Assembly: GCA_963402885.1 (NCBI GenBank)
Contig: OY727097.1
Location: forward strand, 27,955,401 to 28,019,400
Origin: Antedon bifida
Lineage: Eukaryota; Echinodermata; Crinoidea; Comatulida; Antedonidae
Direction: 5' to 3'
Length of the DNA: 64,000 bases
How positions within the stretch are numbered: the stretch's first letter is position 1; each line of letters opens with the position of its first letter. The position numbers and the translations under genes are program-made. This document shows positions 35,742-48,120 of the stretch, piece after piece. A model generated the notes under the pieces. That model ran no database searches and was not told where the DNA came from. It saw only the letters and a list, made by a program, of their open reading frames with translations.

Positions 35742-36294
35742 TTAAAGATGTATTGTCCCTTTGACTAATTCCAAAAGAATAAAAAATAACAGATTTCGAA
35801 AAAAGGTGGGTCATTTTGAAGTATCTTAATAGTTATTAACTATCACAAAAAATTTGTCGAAAAAAAAATCATTTAACTGAAATACAGACGTTTTTTTGTT
35901 TAAAAAATAACTTTGACTTCCAGTCAAAGTTTTCGATCAAAACATATCCCATAATGAAACGCGCTTGTTTGGCTACTCTATATGCATAATCATAAAACTT
36001 CCTCATGATCTGTGTGAAAATACCTTCTCAACTGTGACGAGTTGTAAACAATCCTAATTACCATATACATAATGCGTACTCGTGGTTTGAAATCTTTGTT
36101 TACTTTTGCTCACAACGATTTTCCAGACGAAATGTAATCAAACTAATTTACCTGTTAATTACGTAAACTTGTTGCTTTTGGCTCGAATTTTCGACTTAAA
36201 GTGAATAACTTTAATATTACTTTGATATGGCCAATTTAAATTTAGAATATTTTGATTTCATTTTTTTGTGTTTCAAGGGACAATACATCTTTAA
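35742..36294. mobile_element. Inverted-repeat transposon, family C, about 553 bp
   Basis: Left end TTAAAGATGTATTGTCCCTT and right end AAGGGACAATACATCTTTAA are reverse complements of about 20 bases, with TTAA at both outer edges. The interior has no transposase, only AT-rich sequence with small palindromes such as GACTTCCAGTC. This is a non-autonomous DNA transposon. TTAA ends suggest piggyBac-like mobilisation, but the superfamily is inference. Confidence 0.8.
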
Positions 36295-37734
36295 ATTATT
36301 ATTTTAATTTTTCAGTTAATTGATAATATTGAGATGCAAGATTGTGTGTTTAGAAGGACAGATCTATTTCTATGTACAGTATTGTATGAAATGAATTTTA
36401 AAATGTCTGTATTTTGGAAGGGGAATTTCACTATGTCATCGATATGATTTTAACATTACTGTACATTGTAGTGTGTATCAAGGTAGCGTTATTGTTGATT
36501 TTGTTGTATTGTATGTGCATGATAAGTTTAATGGTTGAATGCAAAATTAATTGCATCTTTCAAATATTTACTAAATTTTGAGTTAATGTTTACGTAGATT
36601 CAACTGTTAAAAGCGAAAAAAAATTAATATTTTATAACAATCTAACAACAGGACATTAAACTTGACTTGCCAAGATAGGAACTCATAACAGTCATTTGAT
36701 CTTATATCTGGCTGCGAAAATTACCGATATTGTACTATGTACAGTACATATTCTCCGTGGCGCACAGTGCCTGGCGTGGAACTGATTGTGTTGTAGCCAT
36801 AGATAAACCCTTTGATCTCTGGAGCTCAGCATCCTGTTTTTCCTTGGTATAATCCAACCTCTAAGTTTTGTCAAATTACATACCCAGGCCCTCTTGGACT
36901 ATACTTTGGTCATACTGGATACCTTGATCATGGGCGTGTACTGTCTCACCTAGTTTTTAAACAGTAGTGATGATGACCTTTTGACCTGAAAGCCTTCCTG
37001 CAACCCTTACTGTAATAGGTTGTAAGTGTGTTACAAAAAAGACTGTCCATTTGCAGATCTGTTGTATGTTACTATTTATTGAACTTCCTCTGTACCTTGC
37101 ACAGACTCGACCTCCTTCTATTCTAGGAATGGGGGAAAAAGTGGGTGGGGGAGTTACAAAAGTATGAAGAAAGCTAGGAGGAACAGGGAGTTAGGCCAAA
37201 ATATAATGTATAGTATGTTTGCATGCTTTTATAGATAATGTTGAAGAGTCTACTGAATGTTAAAATAAACCTTTGCATTTACCATGCATGATTTTAGGTC
37301 ATACAGTATGCATGAATGGTTTTCAAGGCACTGATTTCATGCATGATTGATTTTGTGACATGTGGATGTTTGTTATGTCTTTTGTGACATTTTGCAAGTA
37401 TGTTATTCTTGTCTGATAGTTATGTTTGAATTTAGTATAAAACGCTCATTCTAAGAATATTATACAGACGAGCAGGAATATAGTGCCATCTCCCTTTTGA
37501 CAAATATCCTTTACGGGGTGACCTTTCATTGAGTCTAGGGTCATCTAAACTTTACCAGCAGTCCCATAGGACTAGGGTTGATGTGAGTAGAAGTATCATG
37601 AATAAGGTGCTTGAGATGGCCTACTTGATATGTCTAAAATAAAACGTCCATTTCTTGTCTTCTCATGGTTTTATTCCAAAGTTTACAGTCATATACTTCA
37701 AGATAAAAGTAGTTTGAGCAACAGTCAGATCTGT
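36295..37734. other. Non-coding stretch with GC-richer islands
   Basis: No gene recognised. Segments at about 36700-36960 and 37480-37620 are less AT-rich than the surroundings and might be conserved regulatory elements. A G-rich run (three runs of three to five G) lies at about 37130-37152. Confidence 0.35.
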
Positions 37735-37792
37735 TGCTTGTGATTGGTCAGTGCATTACCTTTACCTCCTTGTGTTGTGTCCTAGTGGCACT
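37735..37792. mobile_element. Family B element, single arm
   Basis: GCTTGTGATTGGTCAGTGCA followed by TACCTCCTTGTGTTGTGTCC and TAGTGGCAC matches one arm of the family B palindrome. The other arm is missing. Confidence 0.55.
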
Positions 37793-40700
37793 GTATGTAC
37801 TCCCTTTTGGCTTTAGCCATTCGTTAGGACAGATTTTTTTCCCAAAAAAATGTATTTTTTAAAACCAATTTCACAATCACAGAGAAGTCATCATGAATTC
37901 ACTAATTAAATGGTGCTAAAACTGATATTTAGCTGTAAGTATCCCACAATGCAAAGTCTACGTTCATTGACAATTGTATTTGCAAGTGTTTTAAGTCATT
38001 CTTTTTAGGTTAGATTTCATTTTCAAAGTACTGTACATAACATTGAACTCAGAATTAGTAAATCCAATGCTAATTTGATTATCCAATTTCAAGTAGTCTT
38101 TTCCTTGGCTGTCAGGGAATTTTTATTTTACAGTAACAAAAAAAAATATTATTACAATTTTTAAATATTTGAATGATAGGTTAAGTACATGTACAGTGTG
38201 TATTTAAAAAATGGAGTAATAATAGTGGTTTGAGCATTATTTATTTGTTTTTTAAAATAGCTAAAAATATTCTTTTTTGACCAGACAATCCTGAAAAAAA
38301 ATGTCTAGGATTTAAGTAAGCTTTCCTGAGATTATCTAAATCGAAACGTTAATATTTAACAATTTACATATTTTTTTTATATATCTGTGTAAAATTATGT
38401 AAACTTATAAATAGGAACAGTAAAATTTAGCAAATATTAAAGTAAATATTATAAATCCTAGGTTTTAAAGTTACAGGGAATAAAAAACGAGAAAAGATTT
38501 ATATTTTTGTACTGCTACTGGGAAAAGTGCTATAAATAACCATAATATTAATAATAATGTTATATGTAGTTACCTAAATCTCTCATAGACAACTTAAATT
38601 CCATTTCATGCCAAGCTTACCTGGATAAACCAACATAGACCTTTTGTCTTCCAAGAGAAGAATGTATATAACAACTTTTGCACTACCACTGACTTTTATG
38701 TATAATTGGCCACTAGCTCCAGTAAATTTTAAGTTTCCCACAAAATTGTTGGTCAACTTTTTTATCCTCTTTATTTAAAAGTTACTTCTGTTAATTAATA
38801 CTTATATCGAAGTCTATATAAACAGGACAAATTGTATGCATGAACACAAAGGGCAAGTATAAGACCTAATTCAACAGCTAAAATATCAAGTTTTATTTAA
38901 GTTAATCTTAATCTTTACATATGTAGACATACAATGTGTTTTATATTTTCATCAATTTAAAGGTAGCCAGTTACATGCTATAATTTGCTTAAGTAATCGT
39001 GCATTTGACTTAACTCCATATGTCTCTAATTATATTGTAATAGTTTCCAAATACGTAATACTTAAAATCAATCTCTGAAACAAAGGTTTAGTTGTTATAG
39101 TAAACAAGAACACAAAGAGAATAAAGTTTGGAACGTGCAAAACGAGAACAGCTATACAATTGCCGATGTCTGGTGTATACCATTAATATATGGTTGAAAT
39201 TAACCCTTAAAGCTAATTTTATTAACCCTTCGACCTCCACTTATAAGTAACATTAAAACTTACTTACAGACAGACAGTACAAAACATTACATAGTTTTTG
39301 TAGTCCCTATCGTTAGATACCGCAGGCGGTAGGACGTAAAAGAACTACATAACTGCGGTGGGTAAAATACACTAGTATGTTAAGTACACTGGGGAATCCC
39401 TATAAAAGTTGTATCATCTGTTTACACTAAAGAGTTATGAGGAGTGGATTTACCACACAAACACAGTATTAAAACAGGATTTTACAAGGTAAAGAAAAAT
39501 AGTGAGGTCGCCTGTACCAAAATCTATAGATGCATGTTTGTAAGATGAACTTGAAAGGAGGTCATTAAGAATATACAGTATTTTCACTTATTCATTTTTA
39601 ATCATAATAAATTCTTATGTTGCTGAAAGTATGACAATTGAAAAAAGTGTCGACTGGTCAGATATTATATATAATTATTTTATATAATTTTGTTTTGTTT
39701 TTTGTGGACATTTTGACATAAAACAACCAACCAAAACTTTTTATTGTGTTAAAATCTTAAATAATAATAGAGGGCGATATAGAAAAATCACTCATGCATG
39801 TAAGAAAGGTTTAGCCAGTTTTGATTACAAAATAATTTTTATAAAATTTGTTTTTTCTCAAATACCAAAATCAAAAATCTTTAAGATTTTTAGTCAGTCA
39901 GCTTAGGCAGAATAACTGTTCGTTTTCCACAAATTATCATGTGGACTAGCAAAAGCAAAACATGTGAGCTTTGAGAAAATAAATTCGAGCTTTGAGAAAA
40001 TAAATTCAAGCCCTAGAAAACTAGCTTCATTATTGGTGATTAGTCATCCAGTTATCAATTAACTTTAATTGATGGGCCATCAGTTTTAATTGATAGGTCA
40101 TCAATTGTTGCCTAACAATAGAAACCAAGTGTGAACCATTGTAGTGCAATGTGTCGATCTTGATTAAATGATTGACTAATTAATGTCCCATCACATAACT
40201 ACTATCACTTAATTGCCTTCTTCAATTTGCACTTCTGGACATGTTTTTTTCTCTTTCTTTTGTTTTGTTAATCTACTACTAGAAAGATATTTTGATCTAT
40301 TCTTCAAAAAGGTGTGTTTGAATCGCAAAATGTTTGTTCATATCAACCTGTACTACTCTTGAAATAATGATCTATGTTTATGATCTTTAAGTTTAGTTTG
40401 TGAATGGATCTATATGGTTTGCAGTTGTTGTTTGCTGTTGATTTTTAGTTTCATGTGGATTCTATCAATATTTTTTTTAAATTCTGATGCTTTAATACAG
40501 ATACATGCTCAACTCCCCACCCTCGACCCTGTTTTCTAGATTCCGGAATCCATCCCTGATCCGTTTCAGAAAGGTGAACATTGCTAAATGAGCTAGTTCA
40601 AGGTATATGCAATTTAACCCAGTATTCTACAGCTATTTTGCTCAGTATTTGCTTCCTTTTCTTGTATGATTGAATGCGTATTGATTGCTGGGGTATGGGA

Positions 40701-42693
40701 GGCCAACAGACCATACGTACACACCTGTTACTCTGGTATTTGCAACTTTATTTTCATTCCATAATCGGATTATTATTGATAGTTTTCTACATGAAATAAT
40801 GTTAATCTGACTTAAAACGATTTATATAAATTATTAACAATTATCATTGACTTCATTTTCTGTATTAACGCAATGAAAACAAGGTTTGACAAATGCATTA
40901 AAATGTCCATAAAGAAAGCCACAATACATTCATTATTACGCTTCACTTGGCGCACGATAGCTCGAAGGTGTTTAAGAATTAGGATTGAGGGTAACGAACA
41001 GACTAACTGTCTGAAATAATTGATACAACCTTTTGAACATTTATTGTTATTGAAGTAAACCGTTTTAACAAATGCTGCCAAATTCTTTACGAAATTGGAT
41101 AAGTAACTGCCATACTTCATAAAAAAAAAATTATTTTTTGACTTAAATCGAAGTTTGCTTATAATAATTTTACGCCCTTAATTCATCGTTACAGTAAGCA
41201 GGCTTATGTCGCCCCTTGTGACCCAATTTCAATGCAAAGCATCTGACTGCCAAATAGTAATACCCTGGAGTCGCTAAATGTGAGCGCCCTTCAATTCAAA
41301 GAAAGTAGAGAGTCTCCATTTGAAGGGTAATGCTGAATGAGATTCAAATCAACAAGTTGCAATGAAATAAGGATAAAGGCCAATTTACACAAACAAGTGG
41401 TAACAGTAATAAAAATATAGAATCTATGTTATTTCCTATGACCATTTACACAAAGCGTGGTGCCAACGGATGTTTTTTTTTCGATGAGGATAGATACAGA
41501 TTCTACACGGGACAAGCTACGCGGTTTTCCATTTACTGTTACCTCTCTACTATGTATAAATGTAAAGGGAGATCTATTGTAACCATTTCTACTGTACATG
41601 GTTGTTTTCAGTTGCGCGAATATGGTAGACAGGAATTAATGCTACTAATGTGGCTAATTAAGTTATGGTGTTTAATCTAGTTGCAGAATGATAAAAGCCT
41701 TGTTACTTGTGTTTCAAGGAGGTGGAGGGGACGAAGATAGGACATCAGATTAAGCTCAGCACTTCATTACACCATTTTTATGCCCTGCGCCCCACTATTT
41801 TAAAATTGTGGATCCTCCACTGCTTGTCAGATCGTATCATTACCATAGTTGGCTACATTAAAAAGGTTTTTTATTTTGCGGTCATTCTTTGAGTCATTGC
41901 TGTATCTTTCACCTTAAAAAGATTTTACATTGTAACCCTTTATTAATGTTTCCTAATTCATGTTCAATACAGCAGTAACTTATAAATTATTAAAACATAA
42001 CTGCTGTTACCATTTGTAATCCCTCATTGTGCAAAACTAAATGAAACATTTTTCAGATCATACGTTTAAATGACTAGCCAGGTGCCTTTAATAAAGTAAT
42101 ATGTACTTAATGAAAAAGTATTGATACGATTTGTAGTCTGTTATAACTTATATTGAATTTCCGGTTTGTTATAGATTCTTTAATTGCTGCTTTATGTACA
42201 CTCCAAGCTGTATAAATAATTATTAGATAAAGGATCGCTGATTTTGTTTCTTCATTAAGTTTTAACTGAACGAGAAAAAAATGTTATACATATAGCAAGA
42301 TTGAATGACAAATGTTTTACTAATTTACGTGCATGTGTCTTCCCTTCTCAAATTTATTTTTTCCCTTTTCCCTCTCCCCCCCTTTTTTATATTTATTGGT
42401 TCTACAAAAACACTTCCAAATTCTTATTATTCAAAATTACCGTATTTAAAACCAAACATATTGGATAGCCCAACAGTGGTTTATGGAGAGGTGAACAATG
42501 AAAGAGAATGTTTAAAATGCCAAATTATTGTCCATTTTTGGTTGTCGGTTTAGTGAATGGCCCGGACCTAGTTTTAAAATCATTTGATATGTATACAATG
42601 CCTAAAGGTTCGGTACCTTCAATGCTTACTATAGCCAAGTCAGACCTGTGGCACACCTCAATACGGAAAAATATATAATGATGTACGTCAGTG
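37793..42693. other. Long AT-rich non-coding stretch
   Basis: No confident gene. Small items: a minus-strand open segment 38621-38774 next to a consensus donor; a 22-base word at 38609 shared with 47580; and a 21-23 bp direct duplication (GAGCTTTGAGAAAATAAATTC) near 39970-40010. The rest shows no pattern I can support. Confidence 0.4.
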
Positions 42694-43017
42694 CTATACC
42701 GCATTCTCTCCATATCTTGGCATCCTTCTCCTAATTTGTTCTGCGGCTTTTGCTTCTTCTATAAAGTCATCCAAGTTTCCATCAATCTGCGTTTGCAACA
42801 CTTCATCAATTGTGAATCAAGCACGTAAACACGTTGAGTGATTGTTTACGGCCTCAGGAAGTTTGTAAGTGAAGATGGGTAGAAACACCAGGGAATGTTT
42901 GATAAAGACGGCCAGGACGTGGATTCGGTCAGTTTTGAGGAAGCCCATGTAGTCGGCATACTCAAATAGCCTAGGGTGTGACAGACAAGATGTGCCGTTT
43001 CTCTTAAGTATCCGGCT
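42694..43017 (-). pseudogene. Interrupted coding-like segment, family unknown
   Basis: On the minus strand 107 codons stay in one frame with a single internal TGA (42817-42819), then TAG at 42694-42696. The translation looks protein-like: L-F-E-Y-A-D-Y-M-G-F-L-K-T-D-R-I-H, a hydrophobic stretch L-A-V-F-I-K-H-S-L-V-F-L-P-I-F, then an acidic helix I-D-G-N-L-D-D-F-I-E-E-A-K-A-A-E-Q. GC content is above the flanks. I do not recognise the family. The 5' edge follows an AG but lacks a good pyrimidine tract. A shifted frame stays open further downstream to 42525. A decayed gene or processed copy is the simplest reading; an exon with a polymorphic stop is possible. Confidence 0.35.
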
Positions 43018-43694
43018 CTAATCATTTTAATTCATACCTCTGTCATGACAAATTAGGTCTTTTGACTGACATTCAAGCATGATATAATTGACAGTTTTTG
43101 TTGTACTAGTTTTTGGTTGATAATAATAGTTCATGATCTTTTCGATTTAAAGACATACTTGTAGACAAATTGGGTAAAGCTCGGAGCAACGGCGGATGCA
43201 GAGAATCAACCGATCTTTTAGAAATACTCATGTTCTGTTTATTTATGTAATTAAAACATGTTGATATCAAAATTGGTGTACGCACCCCGCTAGGATTATT
43301 TGAGTAGGTGCCAGACAACACTGTGAAACTGAAACAAACATTGTTTAGGAAATAATGTGATACCCATAACATGAATAATAATTTCTATTGTTGATAATGT
43401 TCGTTATTATCCAAAATAATCAAGCATTATTTTATGCTCGGAAAATAAAACCACATAAATTGCATGTTGCTAGTTAGTCATTTCTTCCAGACTTTCGATA
43501 AAATATACAGTACATTATATTATTTTCTATTTGTCTTAAATTAAACCCACTTGAAAAATCTTTGAAGAATTTAATTTAGTTTCTAAGAAATAATTAGCTT
43601 TTCAGAAAAACACTGCAACATGCTCACAAAATATCCAACATTGAAAAATTTGAAATTATGTATTTATGTATTTATGTATTTATTTAATGTATTG
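43018..43694. other. Non-coding, no feature supported
   Basis: AT-rich with a short TATTTATG repeat at about 43660-43685. Confidence 0.4.
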
Positions 43695-43945
43695 ATCTTT
43701 TGAAGTTAATATGAATAAAAGTAGTTGCACAAAAGAGAGAGAGAAAAAAAATTAAACATTGATCAATTGTCCAAGTCACAAGAGGTTTTGAGTTCCTTAT
43801 GGCAATTCTGTCAACTGAATCTTTTGAAGTTAATATGAATAAAAGTAGTTGCACAAAAGTGAGAGAAAAAGATTAAACATTGATAAATTTTCCAAGTCAC
43901 AAGAGAATACAGTAGGTTTTAAGTTCCTTATGGCAGTTCTGTTAA
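43695..43945 (+). repeat. Direct tandem duplication, 124 bp period
   Basis: ATCTTTTGAAGTTAATATGA begins at 43695 and at 43819. Both copies continue through AAGTAGTTGCACAAAAG, a GAGA run, TTAAACATTGAT, CCAAGTCACAAGAG and GTTCCTTATGGCA. Similarity is high, so the event is fairly recent. Confidence 0.9.
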
Positions 43946-45140
43946 CTAAGTCCAAAGTTGTTTAATTACATTTTTTCTATTTCAAACCTTAACAATTCTC
44001 TCATTTATGTTCTTCAAATGCATATCTTCAACATAAAAAATAAAATTTGTTTGCGCTGCTTCTTTAGCCAGTTAGATTCAAGAGGATGGAAACAGTTACC
44101 ATGCGGAAGCTTATAGTTTACCACAGCTGGAAAATGGGTATTTGGAAACTTGGACTGGGCATGCACACGTTTGAGGAAGAGACTTGAAATAGGAATTTGT
44201 AAACTCCAACTAGGCATGGGCACTAAGAGTGTGTTAACCTACTGTATGTTCAAATGAAATAGAATATCAATTAAAAAAAGCATCATTTAATGAAGAAAGA
44301 ACAAAAAATAAAACTGTTACGTCAAAAGTCGAGCAGCATTTTTTTCGGTAAGAAATATTTCTTGTTTAATAACCGAAGTAGGACGGTGCAGTGTTGTACT
44401 TCTTATCACCACAGGATTATGTTCTAATACCCAGAAGCACACATTTTTCTTATTAAATCAAATGACATGTCTTGACATTTCACAACATTGTGGATCTCCC
44501 TTCCACTAACTTTAATCATCCGTCCGTCCATTGGTAAATGTTTCCAGTTGCAATCTGGTTTAAATAAAGTTAGACATTAATATGAAATCCATATAATAAA
44601 AAAAAAATTCACTAAATTTATTGTGCGGCACTTTTGGAAAATCTAAAATATATATTTTTCAAATTTTTTTTCCAATTTTATTAATCATACTTACTAGACC
44701 AGCCAATACTAGCTTATGAGTGAACAAATATATTAAATTAAAAAACAGATAAAAACATCAAATGATATAACCACTATTTACAAACATAAAACACATGAGT
44801 ATTGACCAAACAAGCAAAGGACTATTCTTTAAATTACAATTCAATATTGTATAATGTTTTCTTTCTAACAACAGTTATATAACATAACATTTCATTTCAT
44901 ATATAAAGTATATATTTTCTTGTTTTGTCAACAAAATGAACATTGCAGAAAAAGGAGGGAAAAGAAGTTAAACACTCAACTATTAGTAAAATATAATTAT
45001 TTGACATACAGTACCATCAATTTATATTATTTACAGTTAGAATTTGAAATCAAAATTAATTAATTAATTAATTTTATATACTGTTTTGGCCACAACAATA
45101 TACAAAGATGAAAATGTATATATACTGTAGGGTCATAATA
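43946..45140. other. Non-coding, no feature supported
   Basis: AT-rich; a short (AATT)n tract is at about 45055-45073. Confidence 0.4.
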
Positions 45141-45306
45141 TTAAGCTCTGCATACTATCAAACTAGTTTGACAAAAAAAGTGTGATGTGATGCTCAAATA
45201 TGGTAGTAATATGCCCAAATATGGTAGGTAGTAATGTTACATCATCATGTCCATATATGTGCATATCACATTTTTTGTCGCATAAAGTTTGATGTAGACA
45301 TAGCTT
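45141..45306. mobile_element. MITE, family A, opposite orientation
   Basis: TTAAGCTCTGCATACTATCA at the left, ATGTAGACATAGCTT at the right. The inner words read TGGTAGTAATATGCCCAAAT, i.e. the reverse of most other copies. Confidence 0.85.
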
Positions 45307-46110
45307 GAAATATTTATTTTAAACTTTTCCATTTGTGCATTACACATGTATATCAAATACAAATGAAATGATCATACTAGTTTGTTGATTTTTGTTGATT
45401 GAAATTTCATTGTCAATTCCTTACATACCTTCACACCATAGAGGTGCCAGTCCATATTACCGACAAATTAATATAGGAATAAAGTTGAGATGACCTCACG
45501 CAGACATTAGCGTAGGCCTCCTAAGCACATTCTCATTCTAGGTGTCTATTAAAGGCCCTCGCAGTGTTTTTATCCTGAGGCAATGATCTTGGTGTTAGCC
45601 AGACAAGTTACTCCCATCAGATGTAAAACTTGTAAATTGAATGATTTGTTTTCTCATTGGGGTTTTTAAGAGTGATTAGTTTTAGTTTTTACCTGGGGCA
45701 AGTTGAAAAAAAAAAATGTTCATATTGGTAAATGTTGTGTAGTGTACACAGATGTATGATTATGAGTTGAATAGAGAAAATATTTTCATGCGTTTGGAAA
45801 ACTCTAATTATTTTAACTGCTGTCTCTCAATGAAATGAATATAGCACAAAACATTCATTATTTGTTTTATAATACACCTACTGTACTGTCCTCAAGCAGC
45901 CATAAATACTGCATATAATGTACATTAATTTTCGATTGCATTATTCATTGACCTATCCCATGGTACAAAAACCTCTGACCATTGAATTATAGAACCAATA
46001 GAAGATTACCATGCAATAATGTAACGAAATGACCGACTCCCTTATATATGAAGTCAACCAATGAGATAACAAGGATATACTTAGGTATCATACTAACAGT
46101 GGAACTGTAG
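45307..46110. other. Non-coding, moderately GC-richer part at 45430-45660
   Basis: No gene recognised; 45430-45660 is less AT-rich and might be a conserved regulatory element. Confidence 0.35.
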
Positions 46111-46285
46111 TGTTCAATCGTGAGCTTAGTGTAAGAGTTCAATCGTGAATGAGCTTAGCGTCAGCGTTCAATCGTGATCTTAGTGTCAGCGTTCAATCCT
46201 GGCCGAATGTCAGGGTTCAATCCTTGCCTAGAGTCAAGGTTCAATCCTTGCCTAAGGTCAGGGTTCAATACTGGCCTAGTGTTGG
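46111..46285 (+). repeat. Minisatellite, seven units of 24-29 bp
   Basis: GTTCAATC-led units begin at 46112, 46137, 46166, 46191, 46215, 46239 and 46263, typically GTTCAATCCTTGCCTAGAGT plus four bases. Early units have GTGAGCTTAG where later ones have TTGCCTAG, so the array has two sub-types. Confidence 0.93.
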
Positions 46286-47769
46286 ACTCAAGACTCTTTC
46301 TACTCCACTCTATAAAGCCTTAAATTTAAAAATATTAACAGAGTATTGGAGAACGATTGTCACCATCTGTAGCTTCACCTATTTAAAACTTTACAAGTAC
46401 TACACAAGTTTAAATTTATGAATATTATATGCCTTATATGAATTTGTATTATTTTAAATTTGTTCCTTAATATTTACCACTTATTATTGCAGCACCCAAC
46501 TGCTCAGTGTTATTTTTATACTGCTATGTCGTTGGCACATTCTTTGAAACGATTTATTTACGAATTTAAAGAAGAATCGTTATTTTTAGCTTTTGTTGAC
46601 CTTCCTCCCCCAGTAATTTGTCATTAATTTACAGATTTGGATTGTTATTACTAGCTGCAATCATTAACTTAAATTCTCAAATTAATTCAACCACTTAAGT
46701 AAAATAATAACAATTATAATTCGAAATCAAAATAACATGTGTATTTTGTGTAGAACGCTAGTTAGACCCCTTGTTAAGAGGTACCTTATTACAGCATGGC
46801 CAGTAGCAATGTTGGCTGGATCTACCAAGATACAGTTGGTTTACCCTGACAGGTAGGATGGCTAGACTTGGCACCTGGACTTAACTATACACCCAAGTAT
46901 AGCTTACAATCCCTTGAGGCATCCCTCTTAAGTTTTCGTTTATACTAGAAAGGTGTTATTCAGCTGAGCCTACCTGAGCTGGATGTCAGTTTGCAAAAGG
47001 CCCAGTTGGGTAAACACGTTTGACCCTAGGTGAATGCTAGTCGTGTCCTCCAGGCATGCTTTTCTCAATTGCATTCCCTCATAATTGTTTGTGATAGTCG
47101 CAATTGTTACAAGATGTGACATGTTTAAAGTATAATTTGGGTTATCATTTCAACATCTAATCACTTGTAAATTGAGGCCAATTGCCAAATTACTACATGT
47201 CTCAATAATTGATTCAAATTTTTAACTTTGAAAATTGCGATTCAATGCAAATTGAGAAGGAAGGTTTGAAGTGTCAAAATTATTTCTAACAAAGCCGAGA
47301 TCTTTATAATAAATAACAATTACTAATCTATTTTGTGTTTGATTGGTGTTCGGAGACGACTGACTGCAATTTTTATCGAGTATCAATGAAATGTGTGGTA
47401 ATTCTATCTGCCTAATTTGATCAATTTCAAAAGAGTTCCAAAGTTCTTTTAAGAATAAGTTTTTTGTTCAATAGTAATACAACTGGTATAGTACAGTACA
47501 TCAATTTTGCAGTGTGGTATTCAATTGAACAATTATAATAGAATTACTATAATATAAATAAATAATAATGTCTATTTCGTGCCAAGTTTACCTGGATAAG
47601 CATTCAACCACGCCCCCACATGGGCACGTGCCCACGTCCCAACATCGCATACAAAGAAAACATGATAATGTTATCTTAATGAAGGGATGTTTCATCTTTT
47701 TATAAATACATTTTTTACAAATAGATAATGCAACTTGAAGAGGCCTTAGAGATATAAACTCCTACAATT
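46286..47769. other. Non-coding; GC-richer block at about 46750-47060
   Basis: No coding frame recognised. The block 46750-47060 differs in base composition from the AT-rich surroundings and may be a regulatory element or the remnant of an unrecognised repeat. Confidence 0.35.
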
Positions 47770-48120
47770 TTATGATTATTTGGTATACCAAGATCATACA
47801 GATAAATAGCTAATTTAATCTATTCTGAAGATATAAAAATAGAAAGAGATAACTCTAAATCAGATATAAAGCTTTTTAAATTTAGGATTAATAATCTAAG
47901 AATACAGATAAAAAGCTATTAAAAATTACTATACAGACTATGTTTATCCAAAAGATATAGGAATTAGAAAAAGATTACTTAACTAAATAAATCCTTTTAA
48001 ATTTAGGATTACAATTCTAAGATTACATAGATTAAAAGTTATTAGTATCAATAGTATGTTAAATCCTTTAGGATTTGCTATACCAAGAATACATTAGATA
48101 AAAAGCTATCAATTCTTATA
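47770..48120 (+). repeat. Degenerate AT-rich tandem repeat
   Basis: Words like CCAAGAATACAGATAAAAAGC recur near 47787, 47895, 48017 and 48080, with TTTTAAATTTAGGATTA also repeated (47874 and 47996). Unit length is about 110-120 bp, the last one shortened. Confidence 0.6.

Noticed and set aside
42817-42819. Internal TGA read as selenocysteine
   Set aside because: No family known to me supports it and no SECIS-like hairpin was seen; a decayed gene is simpler.
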